A stretch of 64,000 nucleotides of DNA, taken from contig NZ_PYMC01000016.1 in NCBI RefSeq assembly GCF_003026475.1, positions 1 to 64,000 of the forward strand, read 5' to 3'. Made by a program: the position numbers and the translations under genes. The stretch is from Photobacterium lipolyticum. GTDB lineage: Bacteria > Pseudomonadota > Gammaproteobacteria > Enterobacterales > Vibrionaceae. The notes beneath the pieces were generated by a model. It worked only from the letters and a program-made list of their open reading frames with translations, was not told the DNA's origin and made no database searches. Below, piece after piece: positions 30,562 through 41,303 of this stretch (position 1 is the stretch's first letter; the number at the start of each line of letters is the position of its first letter).

Positions 30562-31095
30562 TTAAGCCTTTAGCGATATGCGAGCCAGCACCCAGCTGGC
30601 CCGCTCTTCAATACTTCCCCACGGTACCGCCATCACCTCATAACCCAAGCTTTCATAGGTACTGATCAGCTGTTCATGAATCGCCTGCGCTTCAGCAAAG
30701 CTATGAGGACGCTCTTCATCCTGGCAATAAGTCATATCATGTGGCGCACAAAAAAACACTTGTTTGGCATAACCCGATGAGGCATCAATATAAGGTTGGC
30801 TGACTGGCTCTCCGCCGATGGTCAGGTAAGCGCAAATATCCGGGACTGCCCGATCAACAAAGGCTGGCATGGTGCCTTTCTCAGCAAAACGACGTTGTTC
30901 TGCCATCATCTCCAGACACAGCTCAGCAAAGGCCGGTAGGTTGGTCCAGGGTAACACGCCATTCGTCAGAGTGGCTTGTTGCTGAATTAAGGTGCGAGAT
31001 ACTTCAGGGAAGACTAAATAGCCTTTGTTTCCCAACGCATTGAGTAGGGTGGTTTTACCCGCACCCGGACCGCCGGTAATAATAATTGGCTGCAT
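30562..31095 (-). CDS. AAA_28-type small ATPase/kinase-like protein
   Basis: 177 aa from the ATG at 31095. P-loop GGPGAGKT (8-15) near the N terminus, a DRAVPDI segment near 82 and an RPHSF region near 131 fit the AAA_28 predicted-ATPase family, which includes NadR-like kinases. Upstream in-frame starts at 31116 and 31161 have no ribosome binding site. Substrate unknown. It stands alone between a lipoprotein gene and typA. Confidence 0.78.
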   Translation of the reverse strand: MQPIIITGGPGAGKTTLLNALGNKGYLVFPEVSRTLIQQQATLTNGVLPWTNLPAFAELCLEMMAEQRRFAEKGTMPAFVDRAVPDICAYLTIGGEPVSQPYIDASSGYAKQVFFCAPHDMTYCQDEERPHSFAEAQAIHEQLISTYESLGYEVMAVPWGSIEERASWVLARISLKA

Positions 31096-31260
31096 ACTGC
31101 TTCGCTCATCGTGCATTAAGCAACCAGTATACTGTAAAGTGGGCGGGCTGTGGAAAATCAAACCTGTGGTAGCAATCGGAATAATGACACCAATTCGATG
31201 AATGTCAGTTCAGAGCATTGCCAGCCGTTTGATATGCCTGGATCGAATGGGTTCAGATAC

Positions 31261-31298
31261 AAAAATCCCGCCATGGCGAAGCCAGTGGCGGGATTTTT
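31261..31298. terminator. terminator after typA
   Basis: AAATCCCGCC (31263-31272) and GGCGGGATTT (31287-31296) form a long stem flanked by A and T runs on both sides. It lies 23 bp past the typA stop on the minus strand. Confidence 0.88.
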
Positions 31299-31320
31299 TT
31301 AGCTTACGCTTCGTGGCCGA

Positions 31321-33150
31321 TTACTTCGGTGCACGGCTCGCACGCTTACGATCGTTTTCAGTAAGAAGCTTCTTACGGATACGAATACTTACAGGTGTTA
31401 CTTCTACCAGCTCATCGTTATCAATGAACTCTAGTGCCTGCTCAAGTGTGTACTTGATGGCAGGAGATAGCGTCTGCGCTTCATCTGTACCAGATGCACG
31501 AACGTTAGTTAGCTGCTTACCTTTAAGACAGTTAACCGTTAGATCGTTAGCACGGTTATGAATACCGATGATCTGACCTTCATACACTTCGTCAGCGTGT
31601 TCAGCAAACAGACGACCACGCTCCTGAAGGTTGAATAGTGCGTAAGTTAGCGCTTTACCCGTTGCGTTCGAAATCAGAACACCGTTGTTGCGCTGACCGA
31701 TAGTACCGCCCTTGTGAGGACCGTAGTGATCAAATGAGTGGTAAATCAGACCTGAACCAGACGTTAGCGTCATAAATTCAGTCTGGAAACCGATAAGACC
31801 ACGAGAAGGCATCATGAAGTCCATGCGAACACGGCCTTTACCATCTGGTGCCATATCCGTAAGTTCACCTTTACGCAGACCGATGTTTTCCATGATACCG
31901 CCCTGATGCTCTTCCATCACGTCGATAGTCACGGTTTCAAACGGTTCCATTAGCTGACCATCTTCTTCTTTGATGATAACTTCAGGACGAGATACTGCCA
32001 GCTCAAAGCCTTCACGACGCATGTTTTCGATCAGGATAGACAGGTGAAGTTCACCACGGCCTGAAACACGGAATTTATCTGGATCGTCGGTTTCTTCAAC
32101 ACGTAATGCTACGTTATGAACAAGTTCTTTTTGCAGACGCTCAAGAATGTTACGAGAAGTAACGTACTTACCTTCTTTACCTGCGAACGGAGACGTGTTC
32201 ACCTGGAAAGTCATGGTAACTGTTGGTTCATCAACAGAAAGAGCTGGAAGCGCTTCAACTGTATTTACGTCACAGATAGTGTCTGAGATCTTCAGTTCAC
32301 CAAGACCTGTAATAGCGATGATATCGCCTGCTTTAGCTTCTTCAACTTCGTGACGCTCAAGGCCAAGGTAACCAAGAACTGTACCGACTTTACCGTTACG
32401 CTTCTTGCCTTCAGCATTGATGATAGTCACTTGCTGGTTTGGCTTAACAGAACCACGAGCGATACGGGCAACACCGATTACGCCAACATAAGAGCTGTAA
32501 TCTAGCTGAGAAACCTGCATCTGCAGGGCGCCGTCAACGTCAACACTTGGTGGTGCAACATTGTCAACAACCGCTTGGAACAATGGTTCCATATCGTCGC
32601 CAATAACACCTTCTTCCATTGTTGCCCAACCGTTTAATGCAGATGCATAAACAGTTGTGAAATCTAGTTGCTCATCAGTCGCGCCCAAGTTATCAAACAG
32701 ATCAAAGATTTGATCCATAACCCACTCAGGACGAGCACCAGGGCGGTCAATCTTGTTAATGACAACGATTGGCTTAAGACCGTATGAGAATGCTTTTTGT
32801 GTAACAAAGCGAGTTTGAGGCATTGGGCCATCAACGGCATCAACGATAAGCAATACTGAGTCAACCATTGACATGATACGCTCAACTTCACCACCGAAAT
32901 CAGCGTGTCCCGGGGTATCTACGATATTGATGCGGTAGTCATTCCAGTTAATTGCCGTGTTCTTAGCAAGAATGGTGATGCCACGCTCTTTCTCGATATC
33001 GTTAGAATCCATAACACGCTCTTCGGCTTCGCCGCGACCCTCTAACGTGCCAGATTGCTGTAGTAGTTTATCAACCAGGGTAGTTTTACCGTGGTCAACG
33101 TGAGCAATAATTGCGATATTTCTTAAGTTATCGATCTGTTGATTAGACAT
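31321..33150 (-). CDS. typA: translational GTPase TypA/BipA
   Basis: 609 aa (E. coli 607). EF-G-like GTPase that binds 70S ribosomes and promotes 50S assembly and stress adaptation. G-domain motifs are AHVDHGKTT (G1), ITILAKNT (switch I), [13 protein letters not shown] (G3) and NKIDRPGA (G4), followed by EF-G-like domains III and V and the BipA C-terminal domain. The ATG at 33150 gives [21 protein letters not shown]; an ATG 15 bp upstream has no better ribosome binding site. Confidence 0.97.
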   Translation of the reverse strand: MSNQQIDNLRNIAIIAHVDHGKTTLVDKLLQQSGTLEGRGEAEERVMDSNDIEKERGITILAKNTAINWNDYRINIVDTPGHADFGGEVERIMSMVDSVLLIVDAVDGPMPQTRFVTQKAFSYGLKPIVVINKIDRPGARPEWVMDQIFDLFDNLGATDEQLDFTTVYASALNGWATMEEGVIGDDMEPLFQAVVDNVAPPSVDVDGALQMQVSQLDYSSYVGVIGVARIARGSVKPNQQVTIINAEGKKRNGKVGTVLGYLGLERHEVEEAKAGDIIAITGLGELKISDTICDVNTVEALPALSVDEPTVTMTFQVNTSPFAGKEGKYVTSRNILERLQKELVHNVALRVEETDDPDKFRVSGRGELHLSILIENMRREGFELAVSRPEVIIKEEDGQLMEPFETVTIDVMEEHQGGIMENIGLRKGELTDMAPDGKGRVRMDFMMPSRGLIGFQTEFMTLTSGSGLIYHSFDHYGPHKGGTIGQRNNGVLISNATGKALTYALFNLQERGRLFAEHADEVYEGQIIGIHNRANDLTVNCLKGKQLTNVRASGTDEAQTLSPAIKYTLEQALEFIDNDELVEVTPVSIRIRKKLLTENDRKRASRAPK

Positions 33151-33254
33151 GGATTTCACATTCACTCAGAACATGCAGCGACCAACGGTAGGTGCTACTT
33201 GATTAAAAAAACGGCTCATAATCTAACAGATTTTACGCTAAAACCCACGTAATA

Positions 33255-33270
33255 TGTGATTTATATCACC
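33255..33270. promoter_or_regulatory. candidate CRP site between typA and glnA
   Basis: TGTGA-TTTATA-TCACC matches the CRP consensus TGTGA-N6-TCACA in nine of ten core positions. It lies 105 bp upstream of typA and could also act on a distal glnA promoter, as CRP does in E. coli. Which gene it serves is not known. Confidence 0.55.
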
Positions 33271-33526
33271 GGTTTTTTTTTAGCCCGAGTATAACCCCCC
33301 CTCTCCCTCACTGTTTATGCATGCTTACAACCGATAAAAGACTGTGCCCACAGTCGCTCAGCGCTTCTCGAAAGCAGTCGTTATCACAAGTCAGCAAAAT
33401 ATCATCGCGGTCTTTGAAACTTCCGATTAATCCAAAAACTAGCGTGATTATGCAGTGGTCAGATTGACAATATAATTACATAGGCGAATAGTAGGGACGC
33501 ACCATCATCGTGAATACCAGCACCAA

Positions 33527-33562
33527 TGCACCACAATGGTGCGATCATTCACCATAGTGGTG
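33527..33562. promoter_or_regulatory. two NtrC enhancer sites upstream of glnA
   Basis: GCACCA-CAA-TGGTGC (33528-33542) is a perfect inverted repeat of the NtrC type. CACCA-TAG-TGGTG (33550-33562) is a second. Their centres are 21 bp apart, two helical turns, so both dimers sit on the same DNA face, as needed for NtrC oligomer formation. They lie about 95-120 bp upstream of the predicted start. Confidence 0.88.
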
Positions 33563-33625
33563 CAAAAATGGATTCCCTTAGCCCCCAATGCGCCGTAAGT
33601 GGGCGATTTTGGGGCTTTAAAAAAT

Positions 33626-33641
33626 TGGCACGCTTTTCGCT
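33626..33641 (+). promoter_or_regulatory. sigma-54 promoter of glnA
   Basis: TGGCACGCTTTTCGCT matches the sigma-54 consensus TGGCACG-N4-TTGCW with one change. The invariant GG (33627-33628) and GC (33639-33640) are exactly 10 bp apart. The expected start is about 33652, giving a leader of about 75 nt. Confidence 0.9.
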
Positions 33642-33725
33642 ATATCTTATTTAGATTCGCTCTGCACAGAGCAATGAAAATTTTTGCGGCCAGTTGCCCA
33701 ATCTTAACACCGGAGGTTACTCAAG

Positions 33726-35135
33726 ATGTCAGTAGAAAATGTACTAGCACTGATCCAGGAAAATGAAGTTAAGTTTATTGACCTACGCTTTACCGATACC
33801 AAAGGTAAAGAACAGCACATTTCTATTCCTTCTCATCAAATCGACGCTGATTTCTTTGAAGAAGGCAAAATGTTCGATGGCTCGTCTGTTGCTGGCTGGA
33901 AAGGTATCAATGAATCAGACATGGTAATGATGCCTGACGCTGCAAGCGCAGTGCTCGACCCGTTCACAGAAGACGCAACGCTAAACATTCGTTGCGACAT
34001 CCTTGAGCCTGCCACCATGCAAGGCTACGATCGCGACCCTCGTTCAATCGCTAAGCGTTCTGAAGAATTCATGCGCTCGACGGGCATCGCAGACACCGTG
34101 CTGGTTGGCCCTGAGCCAGAGTTCTTCCTGTTTGATGATGTTAAGTTCAGTACCGACATGTCTGGTTCTTTCTTCAAGATTGATGACGTTGAAGCGGCCT
34201 GGAACACAGGTTCTGACATCGAAGGTGGTAACAAAGGTCACCGTCCTGGCGTTAAAGGCGGTTACTTCCCGGTCGCACCGGTAGATTCATCACAAGATAT
34301 CCGTTCTGCTATGTGTCTTATCATGGAAGAAATGGGTCTGGTTGTTGAAGCGCACCACCACGAAGTTGCGACGGCTGGTCAGAACGAAATCGCTACCCGT
34401 TTCAACACCCTGACAGCGAAAGCGGATGAAACCCAAATCTATAAGTACGTTGTTCATAACGTTGCTCACGCATTTGGTAAAACAGCCACTTTCATGCCTA
34501 AGCCACTTGCCGGTGATAACGGTTCTGGCATGCACGTACACCAGTCACTGGCAAAAGACGGTGTAAACCTGTTTGCCGGCGATAAGTACGGCGGCCTTTC
34601 TGACATCGCGATCTACTACATCGGCGGTATCATTAAACACGCTCGTGCAATCAACGCATTTGCAAACCCGGCAACTAACTCGTACAAGCGTCTGGTTCCT
34701 GGTTTCGAAGCACCTGTTATGCTGGCATATTCTGCCCGTAACCGTTCTGCTTCTATCCGAATTCCGGTAGTATCAAGCCCGAAAGCTCGCCGTATCGAAA
34801 TTCGCTTCGGTGATCCGGCCGCGAACCCATACCTGGCATATTCAGCAATGCTAATGGCTGGCCTTGACGGTATCCTGAACAAGATCCACCCGGGTGAAGC
34901 GATGGATAAAGATCTTTACGATCTTCCTGCCGAAGAAGCAGCTGAAATCCCAACCGTTGCAGAATCGCTGCAAGAAGCGCTTAAGTGCCTGAACGAAGAC
35001 CGCGAGTTCCTAACTGCGGGCGGTGTATTCTCTGATGATTTCATTGATTCTTACATCAAACTGAAGTCTGAAGACGTTGAGAAAGTCAACATGGCTGTAC
35101 ACCCACTTGAGTTTAATCTTTACTATTCTGTATAA
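33726..35135 (+). CDS. glnA: glutamine synthetase type I
   Basis: 469 aa, identical in length to E. coli GlnA. Makes glutamine from glutamate, ammonia and ATP as a dodecamer. The beta-Grasp domain, the [10 protein letters not shown] motif, the [10 protein letters not shown] metal-binding motif and the catalytic domain are present. The adenylylation site is Y398 in [14 protein letters not shown] precedes the ATG. Expression is from the upstream sigma-54/NtrC promoter; a strong terminator follows, which separates glnA from the downstream regulators. Confidence 0.98.
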   Translation: MSVENVLALIQENEVKFIDLRFTDTKGKEQHISIPSHQIDADFFEEGKMFDGSSVAGWKGINESDMVMMPDAASAVLDPFTEDATLNIRCDILEPATMQGYDRDPRSIAKRSEEFMRSTGIADTVLVGPEPEFFLFDDVKFSTDMSGSFFKIDDVEAAWNTGSDIEGGNKGHRPGVKGGYFPVAPVDSSQDIRSAMCLIMEEMGLVVEAHHHEVATAGQNEIATRFNTLTAKADETQIYKYVVHNVAHAFGKTATFMPKPLAGDNGSGMHVHQSLAKDGVNLFAGDKYGGLSDIAIYYIGGIIKHARAINAFANPATNSYKRLVPGFEAPVMLAYSARNRSASIRIPVVSSPKARRIEIRFGDPAANPYLAYSAMLMAGLDGILNKIHPGEAMDKDLYDLPAEEAAEIPTVAESLQEALKCLNEDREFLTAGGVFSDDFIDSYIKLKSEDVEKVNMAVHPLEFNLYYSV

Positions 35136-35167
35136 GTAATAAATACATTACTCTACAGCTAAGACTT

Positions 35168-35195
35168 AGGCCTGCTTCACAAGCAGGCCTTTTTG
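35168..35195 (+). terminator. rho-independent terminator after glnA
   Basis: AGGCCTGCTT and AAGCAGGCCT form a perfect 10-bp stem with a 3-nt loop, followed by TTTTT. Confidence 0.93.
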
Positions 35196-35246
35196 ATCTT
35201 GCGGTCTCTCCCCAAGCTGAAAAACTAACAAATTTGGGAGGCCGAA

Positions 35247-35801
35247 ATGCATATACCATTTATCTTGATAACGTTATTGAGTCTGCTGATCTCGCCGGCT
35301 CTGCAGGCCACTACCATCTATTCCTGGATAGATTGCGACGGTGTCGTTCACTTTTCGGATCAACCCACCGATAAGGCGACAGTCTATCAGTTCGATTCCC
35401 TGCCGAGTGCCGCATCCGCAGCCAGCCCCACCACCTCAGCACTTATCCCTTCAGAATCAACCAAGACACCTGATGCTGCTCCCGCGGCCAGCATTCGTCT
35501 TCTGTCACCGATGCATGAACAGACCCTGCGCGATAACGAAGGGATCATAGCCATCTCTGCCATCGCTAACCGCAAAATGGATCAAGGCCACAATGTACAG
35601 TTATTGCTCGATGGCAAAGCCTATGGTCACCCACAATCCAGCCTCAGCTGGCATTTAATCAATATAGAGAGAGGTAGCCATCAGCTGCAAGTACAACTTC
35701 TGAAATACGGCAAGGTTATTGCATCATCAAAAAGTATTACCGTTTACCTGCACCAGGCTTCCGTGATCCAGCGTAAGCCACCAGCAATAAAAACCAAATA
35801 A
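35247..35801 (+). CDS. DUF4124 domain periplasmic protein
   Basis: 184 aa. Signal peptide 1-21 (cut after LQA). The DUF4124 motif is at 24-40 (IYSWIDCDGVVHFSDQP), where most members read YRWxDxxGxxHYSD. A Ser/Pro/Ala-rich linker leads to an Ig-like beta region (about 85-170). GGGAGG lies 6 nt before the ATG. Genes of this family sit between glnA and glnL in several Vibrionaceae, but its part in nitrogen control is unknown. Confidence 0.82.
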   Translation: MHIPFILITLLSLLISPALQATTIYSWIDCDGVVHFSDQPTDKATVYQFDSLPSAASAASPTTSALIPSESTKTPDAAPAASIRLLSPMHEQTLRDNEGIIAISAIANRKMDQGHNVQLLLDGKAYGHPQSSLSWHLINIERGSHQLQVQLLKYGKVIASSKSITVYLHQASVIQRKPPAIKTK

Positions 35802-35856
35802 TCACCCAATACTGATTTTTGGTGCACTATCGTAGGCAAACAGGCTACACTTGATT

Positions 35857-35871
35857 GCACCAATATGGTGC
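35857..35871. promoter_or_regulatory. NtrC site upstream of glnL
   Basis: GCACCA-ATA-TGGTGC is a perfect inverted repeat of the same type as the glnA enhancers. A further half site, TGGTGCAC, lies at about 35819-35826. It is 76-90 bp before the glnL start, so NtrC probably controls its own operon, as in enterobacteria. Confidence 0.82.
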
Positions 35872-35947
35872 ACAATATCAATCCACGTCACAGAAACGGT
35901 CATTGATCACAAAGTGATGCGTATTGATATCAACAAGGATGATGATC

Positions 35948-36997
35948 GTGACAGCTACTTTTACCCCTATAATTCTGGATAATTTAGTCACAGCGGTACT
36001 GTTGCTCGACGAGAAGTTAACCATTCGCTACGTTAATCCGGCAGCAGAACAATTGCTGTCGTTCAGTAAACGCCGTCTACTGAACACCTGTTTCCCCGAA
36101 TTATTACAACACTCATCCCTGGATATCGGCTTAGTGCAAGCCACACTTCAGAGTGGCCAGGGACTGGCTGATAGCGACGTCACCTTTGTCATTGACGGCA
36201 AACACCATACCTTAGAGCTCAATGCCAGTCCGATTTCCTGGCAAAAAGAACTGCTGATCCTGCTAGAACTCAAGCCTATCGACCAGCAACGTCGTATCAG
36301 CCAGGAACTCAGTCAGCACGCGCAGCAACAGGCCGCCAAAGAACTGGTACGCGGCCTGGCCCATGAAATTAAAAACCCGTTGGGCGGTTTACGTGGCGCG
36401 GCACAATTATTAGAAAAAGCCCTGCCGGACCCGAGTTATATCGAATACACCCAGATGATCATTGAGCAAGCTGATCGGCTACGTAATTTAGTCGACCGCC
36501 TGCTCGGGCCACAACGCCCGGGACAGCGGCAAGTTGATAATATTCATGTGGTGTTAGAGAAAGTACGCCAACTTGTTAGCCTCGACTGTGGTGTAAATAT
36601 TCAGATCCACCGCGACTATGATCCCAGCCTGCCCGACTTCACCATGGATCCGGAACAGCTGGAGCAAGCTATTCTCAATATCGTCAGTAATGCTGCGTTA
36701 GCACTGCAACAAATCAATGGCGGTAATATCACCCTGAAAACCCGTACAGCCCATCAAACCTTGATTCATGGCCTGCGCCATCGAATTGCCGCAAAAATCG
36801 ACATCATCGATGATGGCCCGGGCATTCCGAGAGAGATCCAGGACACCTTGTTTTATCCCATGGTAACCGGAAGAGAAGGAGGAACAGGACTGGGTTTATC
36901 TATCGCCCGCAACCTGATCGATCAGCACCAGGGTAAAATTGAAGTCGTCAGCTGGCCGGGACACACTAAATTTACGATTTACTTACCCATAACCTAA
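35948..36997 (+). CDS. glnL: nitrogen sensor histidine kinase NtrB
   Basis: 349 aa, the same as E. coli. PAS domain (about 5-110), dimerisation/phosphoacceptor domain with H139 in [12 protein letters not shown], and an HATPase domain with GPGIP and [13 protein letters not shown] boxes. It phosphorylates NtrC when glutamine is low and is steered by PII. The GTG at 35948 is chosen over ATGs at 35939 and 35942, because AAGG is then correctly spaced and the phospho-histidine falls at 139 exactly as in E. coli. Confidence 0.95.
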   Translation: MTATFTPIILDNLVTAVLLLDEKLTIRYVNPAAEQLLSFSKRRLLNTCFPELLQHSSLDIGLVQATLQSGQGLADSDVTFVIDGKHHTLELNASPISWQKELLILLELKPIDQQRRISQELSQHAQQQAAKELVRGLAHEIKNPLGGLRGAAQLLEKALPDPSYIEYTQMIIEQADRLRNLVDRLLGPQRPGQRQVDNIHVVLEKVRQLVSLDCGVNIQIHRDYDPSLPDFTMDPEQLEQAILNIVSNAALALQQINGGNITLKTRTAHQTLIHGLRHRIAAKIDIIDDGPGIPREIQDTLFYPMVTGREGGTGLGLSIARNLIDQHQGKIEVVSWPGHTKFTIYLPIT

Positions 36998-37067
36998 CCT
37001 GATAGCCACACACCCGTCACGCATCAGTGTATTCACCCGATTTTTATAACTAAAGGGGACCGACAAT

Positions 37068-38483
37068 ATGAGCAAAGGATTGATATGGGTTGTTGACGAC
37101 GACAGTTCTATTCGCTGGGTATTAGAACGAACCCTCAATGCCGCCGGATTAAAATGTGAAACTTTTGCCAATGCCGACAGCGTCATGGAAGCACTCGAAT
37201 GCAGTGTTCCCGATGTATTGGTGTCTGATCTTCGCATGCCGGGTACCGATGGGCTGACGTTGCTTAAATCACTGCAACAGGATCACCCCTCCTTACCGGT
37301 CATCATCATGACAGCCCATTCCGACTTAGATGCCGCCGTTAACGCCTATAAGGAGGGTGCCTTCGAATACCTGCCGAAGCCGTTTGATATTGACGAAGCC
37401 GTCAGTTTGGTAGAACGAGCTGTCACCCACAACCAGGAACATAAACGTCAGCAGCAGCCAGAACTAACCCTGAAGGCCGTGCCGGAGATCATCGGTGAAG
37501 CGCCAGCCATGCAGGAAGTATTTCGCGCTATTGGCCGTTTATCCCGATCTTCCATCTCGGTACTGATCAACGGTGAATCAGGTACCGGTAAAGAGTTGGT
37601 TGCCCATGCCCTGCATCGCCATAGTCCCCGTAGCAAGAAAGCCTTTATCGCCCTGAATATGGCAGCCATTCCGAAAGACTTAATTGAGTCTGAGCTGTTT
37701 GGCCATGAAAAAGGCGCTTTCACCGGCGCTAACAGCGTGCGTCAGGGGCGCTTTGAACAAGCGAACGGCGGTACTCTGTTTCTTGATGAAATCGGTGACA
37801 TGCCATTAGATATTCAGACCCGCTTATTACGCGTACTGGCTGATGGCCAGTTTTACCGGGTTGGTGGTCACTCACCCGTCAATGTTGATGTCAGGATCAT
37901 TGCCGCCACCCACCAGAACCTGGAGTTACTGGTCACCAACGGTGATTTCCGGGAAGATTTGTTCCACCGCCTGAATGTAATTCGCGTCCATATTCCGGCG
38001 CTGAAAGATCGCCGTCAGGATATTCCACAGCTGACACGTCACTTTCTTCAGAGGGCCTCAGATGAACTGGGCGTCGAGGTCAAAACCTTGCATCCGAGCA
38101 CTGTCGAACTCATCACAGATCTTGACTGGCCGGGCAATGTCAGACAGTTAGAAAACACCTGCCGCTGGTTGACCGTTATGGCCAGTGGTAATGAAATTCT
38201 ACCCTCAGATCTGCCGCCGGAACTCCTGACGACAGACGCTCCGCCAGCTGGCGACCCGACTCCCTCACACTGGCATCAGGCATTACAGAGATGGGCCAAA
38301 AGCGAACTTCAGCAAGGTAACCAGAATCTACTGGGTGAAGCCTTACCGGAGTTTGAGAAAATTTTATTGGAAACCGCCCTGGAGTACACTCGTGGCCACA
38401 AACAAGAAGCAGCCAAACTATTAGGCTGGGGAAGAAACACCCTGACTCGCAAACTCAAAGAACTGAATATGACACTGGATTAA
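37068..38483 (+). CDS. glnG: nitrogen response regulator NtrC
   Basis: 471 aa. Receiver domain with phospho-acceptor D54; AAA+ domain with Walker A GESGTGKE (169-176) and the sigma-54-contacting GAFTGA loop (216-221); C-terminal Fis-type helix-turn-helix ending in WGRNTLTRKLKELN. It activates sigma-54 promoters such as glnA. It follows glnL by 70 bp in the same operon. Confidence 0.97.
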   Translation: MSKGLIWVVDDDSSIRWVLERTLNAAGLKCETFANADSVMEALECSVPDVLVSDLRMPGTDGLTLLKSLQQDHPSLPVIIMTAHSDLDAAVNAYKEGAFEYLPKPFDIDEAVSLVERAVTHNQEHKRQQQPELTLKAVPEIIGEAPAMQEVFRAIGRLSRSSISVLINGESGTGKELVAHALHRHSPRSKKAFIALNMAAIPKDLIESELFGHEKGAFTGANSVRQGRFEQANGGTLFLDEIGDMPLDIQTRLLRVLADGQFYRVGGHSPVNVDVRIIAATHQNLELLVTNGDFREDLFHRLNVIRVHIPALKDRRQDIPQLTRHFLQRASDELGVEVKTLHPSTVELITDLDWPGNVRQLENTCRWLTVMASGNEILPSDLPPELLTTDAPPAGDPTPSHWHQALQRWAKSELQQGNQNLLGEALPEFEKILLETALEYTRGHKQEAAKLLGWGRNTLTRKLKELNMTLD

Positions 38484-38599
38484 TCGCCATCCGTCATTAA
38501 TATCAATAATCCAAACCGTTCAATACCCATTTGGTGATACAGCCTGGTGCTTATTGCGGCAAAGTCTCTCAGCAGGCGTGATATATATCGAAGCGTTCT

Positions 38600-38642
38600 T
38601 TGCATGTGCATGCAATTGACCTAAATATCTGTTAGATATAAT
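38600..38642 (+). promoter_or_regulatory. promoter with abutting perfect palindrome
   Basis: TTGACC (38616-38621) and TATAAT (38637-38642), 15 bp apart, form a likely sigma-70 promoter for the GGDEF-EAL gene. Directly against the -35 box lies a perfect inverted repeat TTGCATG-TG-CATGCAA (38600-38615), the size of a dimeric regulator site. I do not recognise the regulator. Confidence 0.6.
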
Positions 38643-38671
38643 CAGCACGACGTATTACAAAAATAAAAATA

Positions 38672-41227
38672 ATGATTACAACCAGGCCGCTCACACTTCG
38701 GTTTGCGGTCATGTTGCCGTTTGCCCTGCTGCTCCTGCTTACCGTAGGAGTGATTGCTATTGCCCAACATAACAGCTACGAGCGCATGCTGTCAGAAGTC
38801 AGCAGCAAGCTGTTGTCGTTGAACACCCAAAATGTCAGTAATGACTTACACCGCTTTCTTGATGGCCCCTTTAATACCAACCTTACTCTGGCTGACAGCA
38901 TTTCTCGTCACCAACTCTATCAACCACCACGCCTGACTCAACTTGAAGATTACTTCAGTGCGGCAATCACTGAACTGTATGCCTACCAGCAACAAATCGG
39001 CACCATCGCCTTTGGTAGTGAAGATAAGTACTTCATCGGTTTTCGCAAAAATGCGGATAATAATCTGGCACTGCTCTTGAAAGATGAACGCACTGGCAAT
39101 GACCTGCACATTTATCAGGGACCGACCCATAACAATAAAACCAGTCACCAAATCCGCGATTACGATCCGACTGAACGTCCCTGGTATTTGCCATTCGCTC
39201 AATCACGGCAATCTGGTTGGTCAGAGATCTACGCCAACCTGGATGAACGACAGACCCTCACCCTTTCAGCCGTTACCCCTGTTCTCGATCACCAGGACTT
39301 ACTGGGCGTAGTGGTGACAGATATTAACCTCAACCACATTGCAACATTCCTGGAACGTGAAAGCCTGCCATTCTCGGGCATCACTTATCTCATTGACAAT
39401 CAAGGACGGCTGGTTGCCAATTCCACACAAACCCCCATGATCACGGCAGATAACCGTCGCCTGCTCGCCACCCAAAGCACCAATGCTTTAATCGCCACCA
39501 GCGGACAATATGTCGCCCGTCAACCGCTCCGGAATGACGAGCCACCAACTACTTTCGAGTTTACTCAGGACAACACCCGCTATTTCAGCCGTATCACTAG
39601 CTATCGCGATAGCTATAACTTGCAATGGCATATCGTGGTAACCATTCCAGAGCACGGGTTACTCGGTCAGTTACCTGCACAGCAAGAATCCGGCCTGGTC
39701 GCGGCATTCATTATCGGTTTTCTGGGCTTGATCATCGGCCTGTATATTTTAAATATCATTACCCAGCCGATCATAGATATCGCCCAGGCGTCGCAAAATC
39801 TGACCGAAAATAATTGGGACGTCCCGATCCGCCCGGGCATTAAACTCCACGAAACGGCGCAGCTGATAGCCGCATTCAGATCCATGTCATCGCGTCTGCA
39901 ACGCTCGTTCAGCTCACTGAGACAGCAAATCTTATATGACGACCTTACCGGACTGCTGAGCCGGGAAGGACTGACTGACACTACCCGGGCCACATACCAT
40001 AACCAACAGGGTGTTGTGGTTCTGATTGGCCTTAAAACATTTCGTCATATCAATGACAGTCTCGGTCATCACCGGGGCGATCAACTGCTCATTGCCATAG
40101 CCGAGCGCCTGCAGCAAAGCCTGCCCGACGAGGTGCTATTGAGCCGAATAGGCCGGGATGAGTTTGCTGTTTTCAGCCCGCGCTTTAGCGATCAAGCGCA
40201 AACCGACCATTTTGCCAGACAACTGTTAGAACAGTTTTACCTGCCATTTATTGTCGATGGCACCGAAGTGATGCTGAGTGCCTGTGCTGGCGTGGCCAGC
40301 GGTCAGCTGGCCGAGTCCGATATCACCGAATGGCTCCGCAATTCCAGCCTGGCCCTGAGCCAGGCGACACAGCAGGAATCGGATCCCGTCTGCCATTATC
40401 AGCCCTATATGATTGAAGCATCACAGGAAAAAACCCGCCTCTCAGCTGAATTACAGCGGGCTATCAATCATCATGAATTTGAAGTGCACTACCAGCCAAT
40501 TATCAATCTGGCCAACGACACTATCAGTGGTGCAGAAGCCTTAGTACGCTGGCGAAGTCCGACCCGGGGCATGGTGCCGCCAATGCATTTCATCCCTTTG
40601 GCGGAAGAAAATGGCATGATCATCGAGATCGGGCAGCAGATCCTGTTACAGGCCTGCGAGGATACTCAAAAACAGATTGCTCGGGGGCAATGGCCACAAG
40701 ATTTTTCCCTGCACGTTAACCTGTCAGTACGCCAGTTATTACAGGCTGACTTTGTCGACCAATTAAAAATAACCCTGGCGCGCTCCGGGTTACCAGCAAC
40801 CAATCTGACCCTGGAAATTACCGAATCACGCTTAGTCAGCCAGCCTCTTCTCACTTTTGACATTCTCGATCAGCTGCGTCAGCTCGGCATCCATATTGCC
40901 ATTGATGACTTCGGTACGGGATACTCATCGCTGGCCTATCTCACCCAGTTACCTTTTGACAGTCTGAAAATAGACCGCTCATTCGTCAATCAGATGCTGG
41001 AAAGCGATGACTACGCCACAATCATCGCAGCCATTATCACCATGACTCAAAACTTCAATGCTGACATTGTCGCTGAAGGGGTAGAAAGCGCAGAACAGGC
41101 ACAGCGGCTGAAACAGTTAGGTTGTGGTTTTGCGCAAGGGTATTTTTATGCCCGCCCAGAACCATTAAGCAAATGGTCAACAGATCCAGTAAACATCAAC
41201 GCAGTTTCTGCTGCCATCGAAGAATAA
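38672..41227 (+). CDS. dCache-HAMP-GGDEF-EAL c-di-GMP phosphodiesterase
   Basis: 851 aa. Transmembrane segment about 11-32, periplasmic dCache-like sensor domain (about 38-335), second transmembrane segment about 341-364, HAMP (365-415), GGDEF (422-575), EAL (590-835). The GGDEF domain looks dead: the signature reads GRDEF (494-498), and the usual metal-binding DLD before the INDSLGH motif is replaced by IGL (452-454). The EAL domain keeps the catalytic set: E622 of EAL, the N of [29 protein letters not shown] and QGYFYARP. It is therefore probably a phosphodiesterase lowering c-di-GMP in response to an extracellular ligand. The ATG lacks a recognisable Shine-Dalgarno sequence. Confidence 0.9.
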   Translation: MITTRPLTLRFAVMLPFALLLLLTVGVIAIAQHNSYERMLSEVSSKLLSLNTQNVSNDLHRFLDGPFNTNLTLADSISRHQLYQPPRLTQLEDYFSAAITELYAYQQQIGTIAFGSEDKYFIGFRKNADNNLALLLKDERTGNDLHIYQGPTHNNKTSHQIRDYDPTERPWYLPFAQSRQSGWSEIYANLDERQTLTLSAVTPVLDHQDLLGVVVTDINLNHIATFLERESLPFSGITYLIDNQGRLVANSTQTPMITADNRRLLATQSTNALIATSGQYVARQPLRNDEPPTTFEFTQDNTRYFSRITSYRDSYNLQWHIVVTIPEHGLLGQLPAQQESGLVAAFIIGFLGLIIGLYILNIITQPIIDIAQASQNLTENNWDVPIRPGIKLHETAQLIAAFRSMSSRLQRSFSSLRQQILYDDLTGLLSREGLTDTTRATYHNQQGVVVLIGLKTFRHINDSLGHHRGDQLLIAIAERLQQSLPDEVLLSRIGRDEFAVFSPRFSDQAQTDHFARQLLEQFYLPFIVDGTEVMLSACAGVASGQLAESDITEWLRNSSLALSQATQQESDPVCHYQPYMIEASQEKTRLSAELQRAINHHEFEVHYQPIINLANDTISGAEALVRWRSPTRGMVPPMHFIPLAEENGMIIEIGQQILLQACEDTQKQIARGQWPQDFSLHVNLSVRQLLQADFVDQLKITLARSGLPATNLTLEITESRLVSQPLLTFDILDQLRQLGIHIAIDDFGTGYSSLAYLTQLPFDSLKIDRSFVNQMLESDDYATIIAAIITMTQNFNADIVAEGVESAEQAQRLKQLGCGFAQGYFYARPEPLSKWSTDPVNINAVSAAIEE

Positions 41228-41303
41228 CCACTCGGACTATAATGATTGTAATTTGTTCTTTGCGTATACTGACGCACCAGTTTCTATAGGGGCACCAATA
41301 ATT

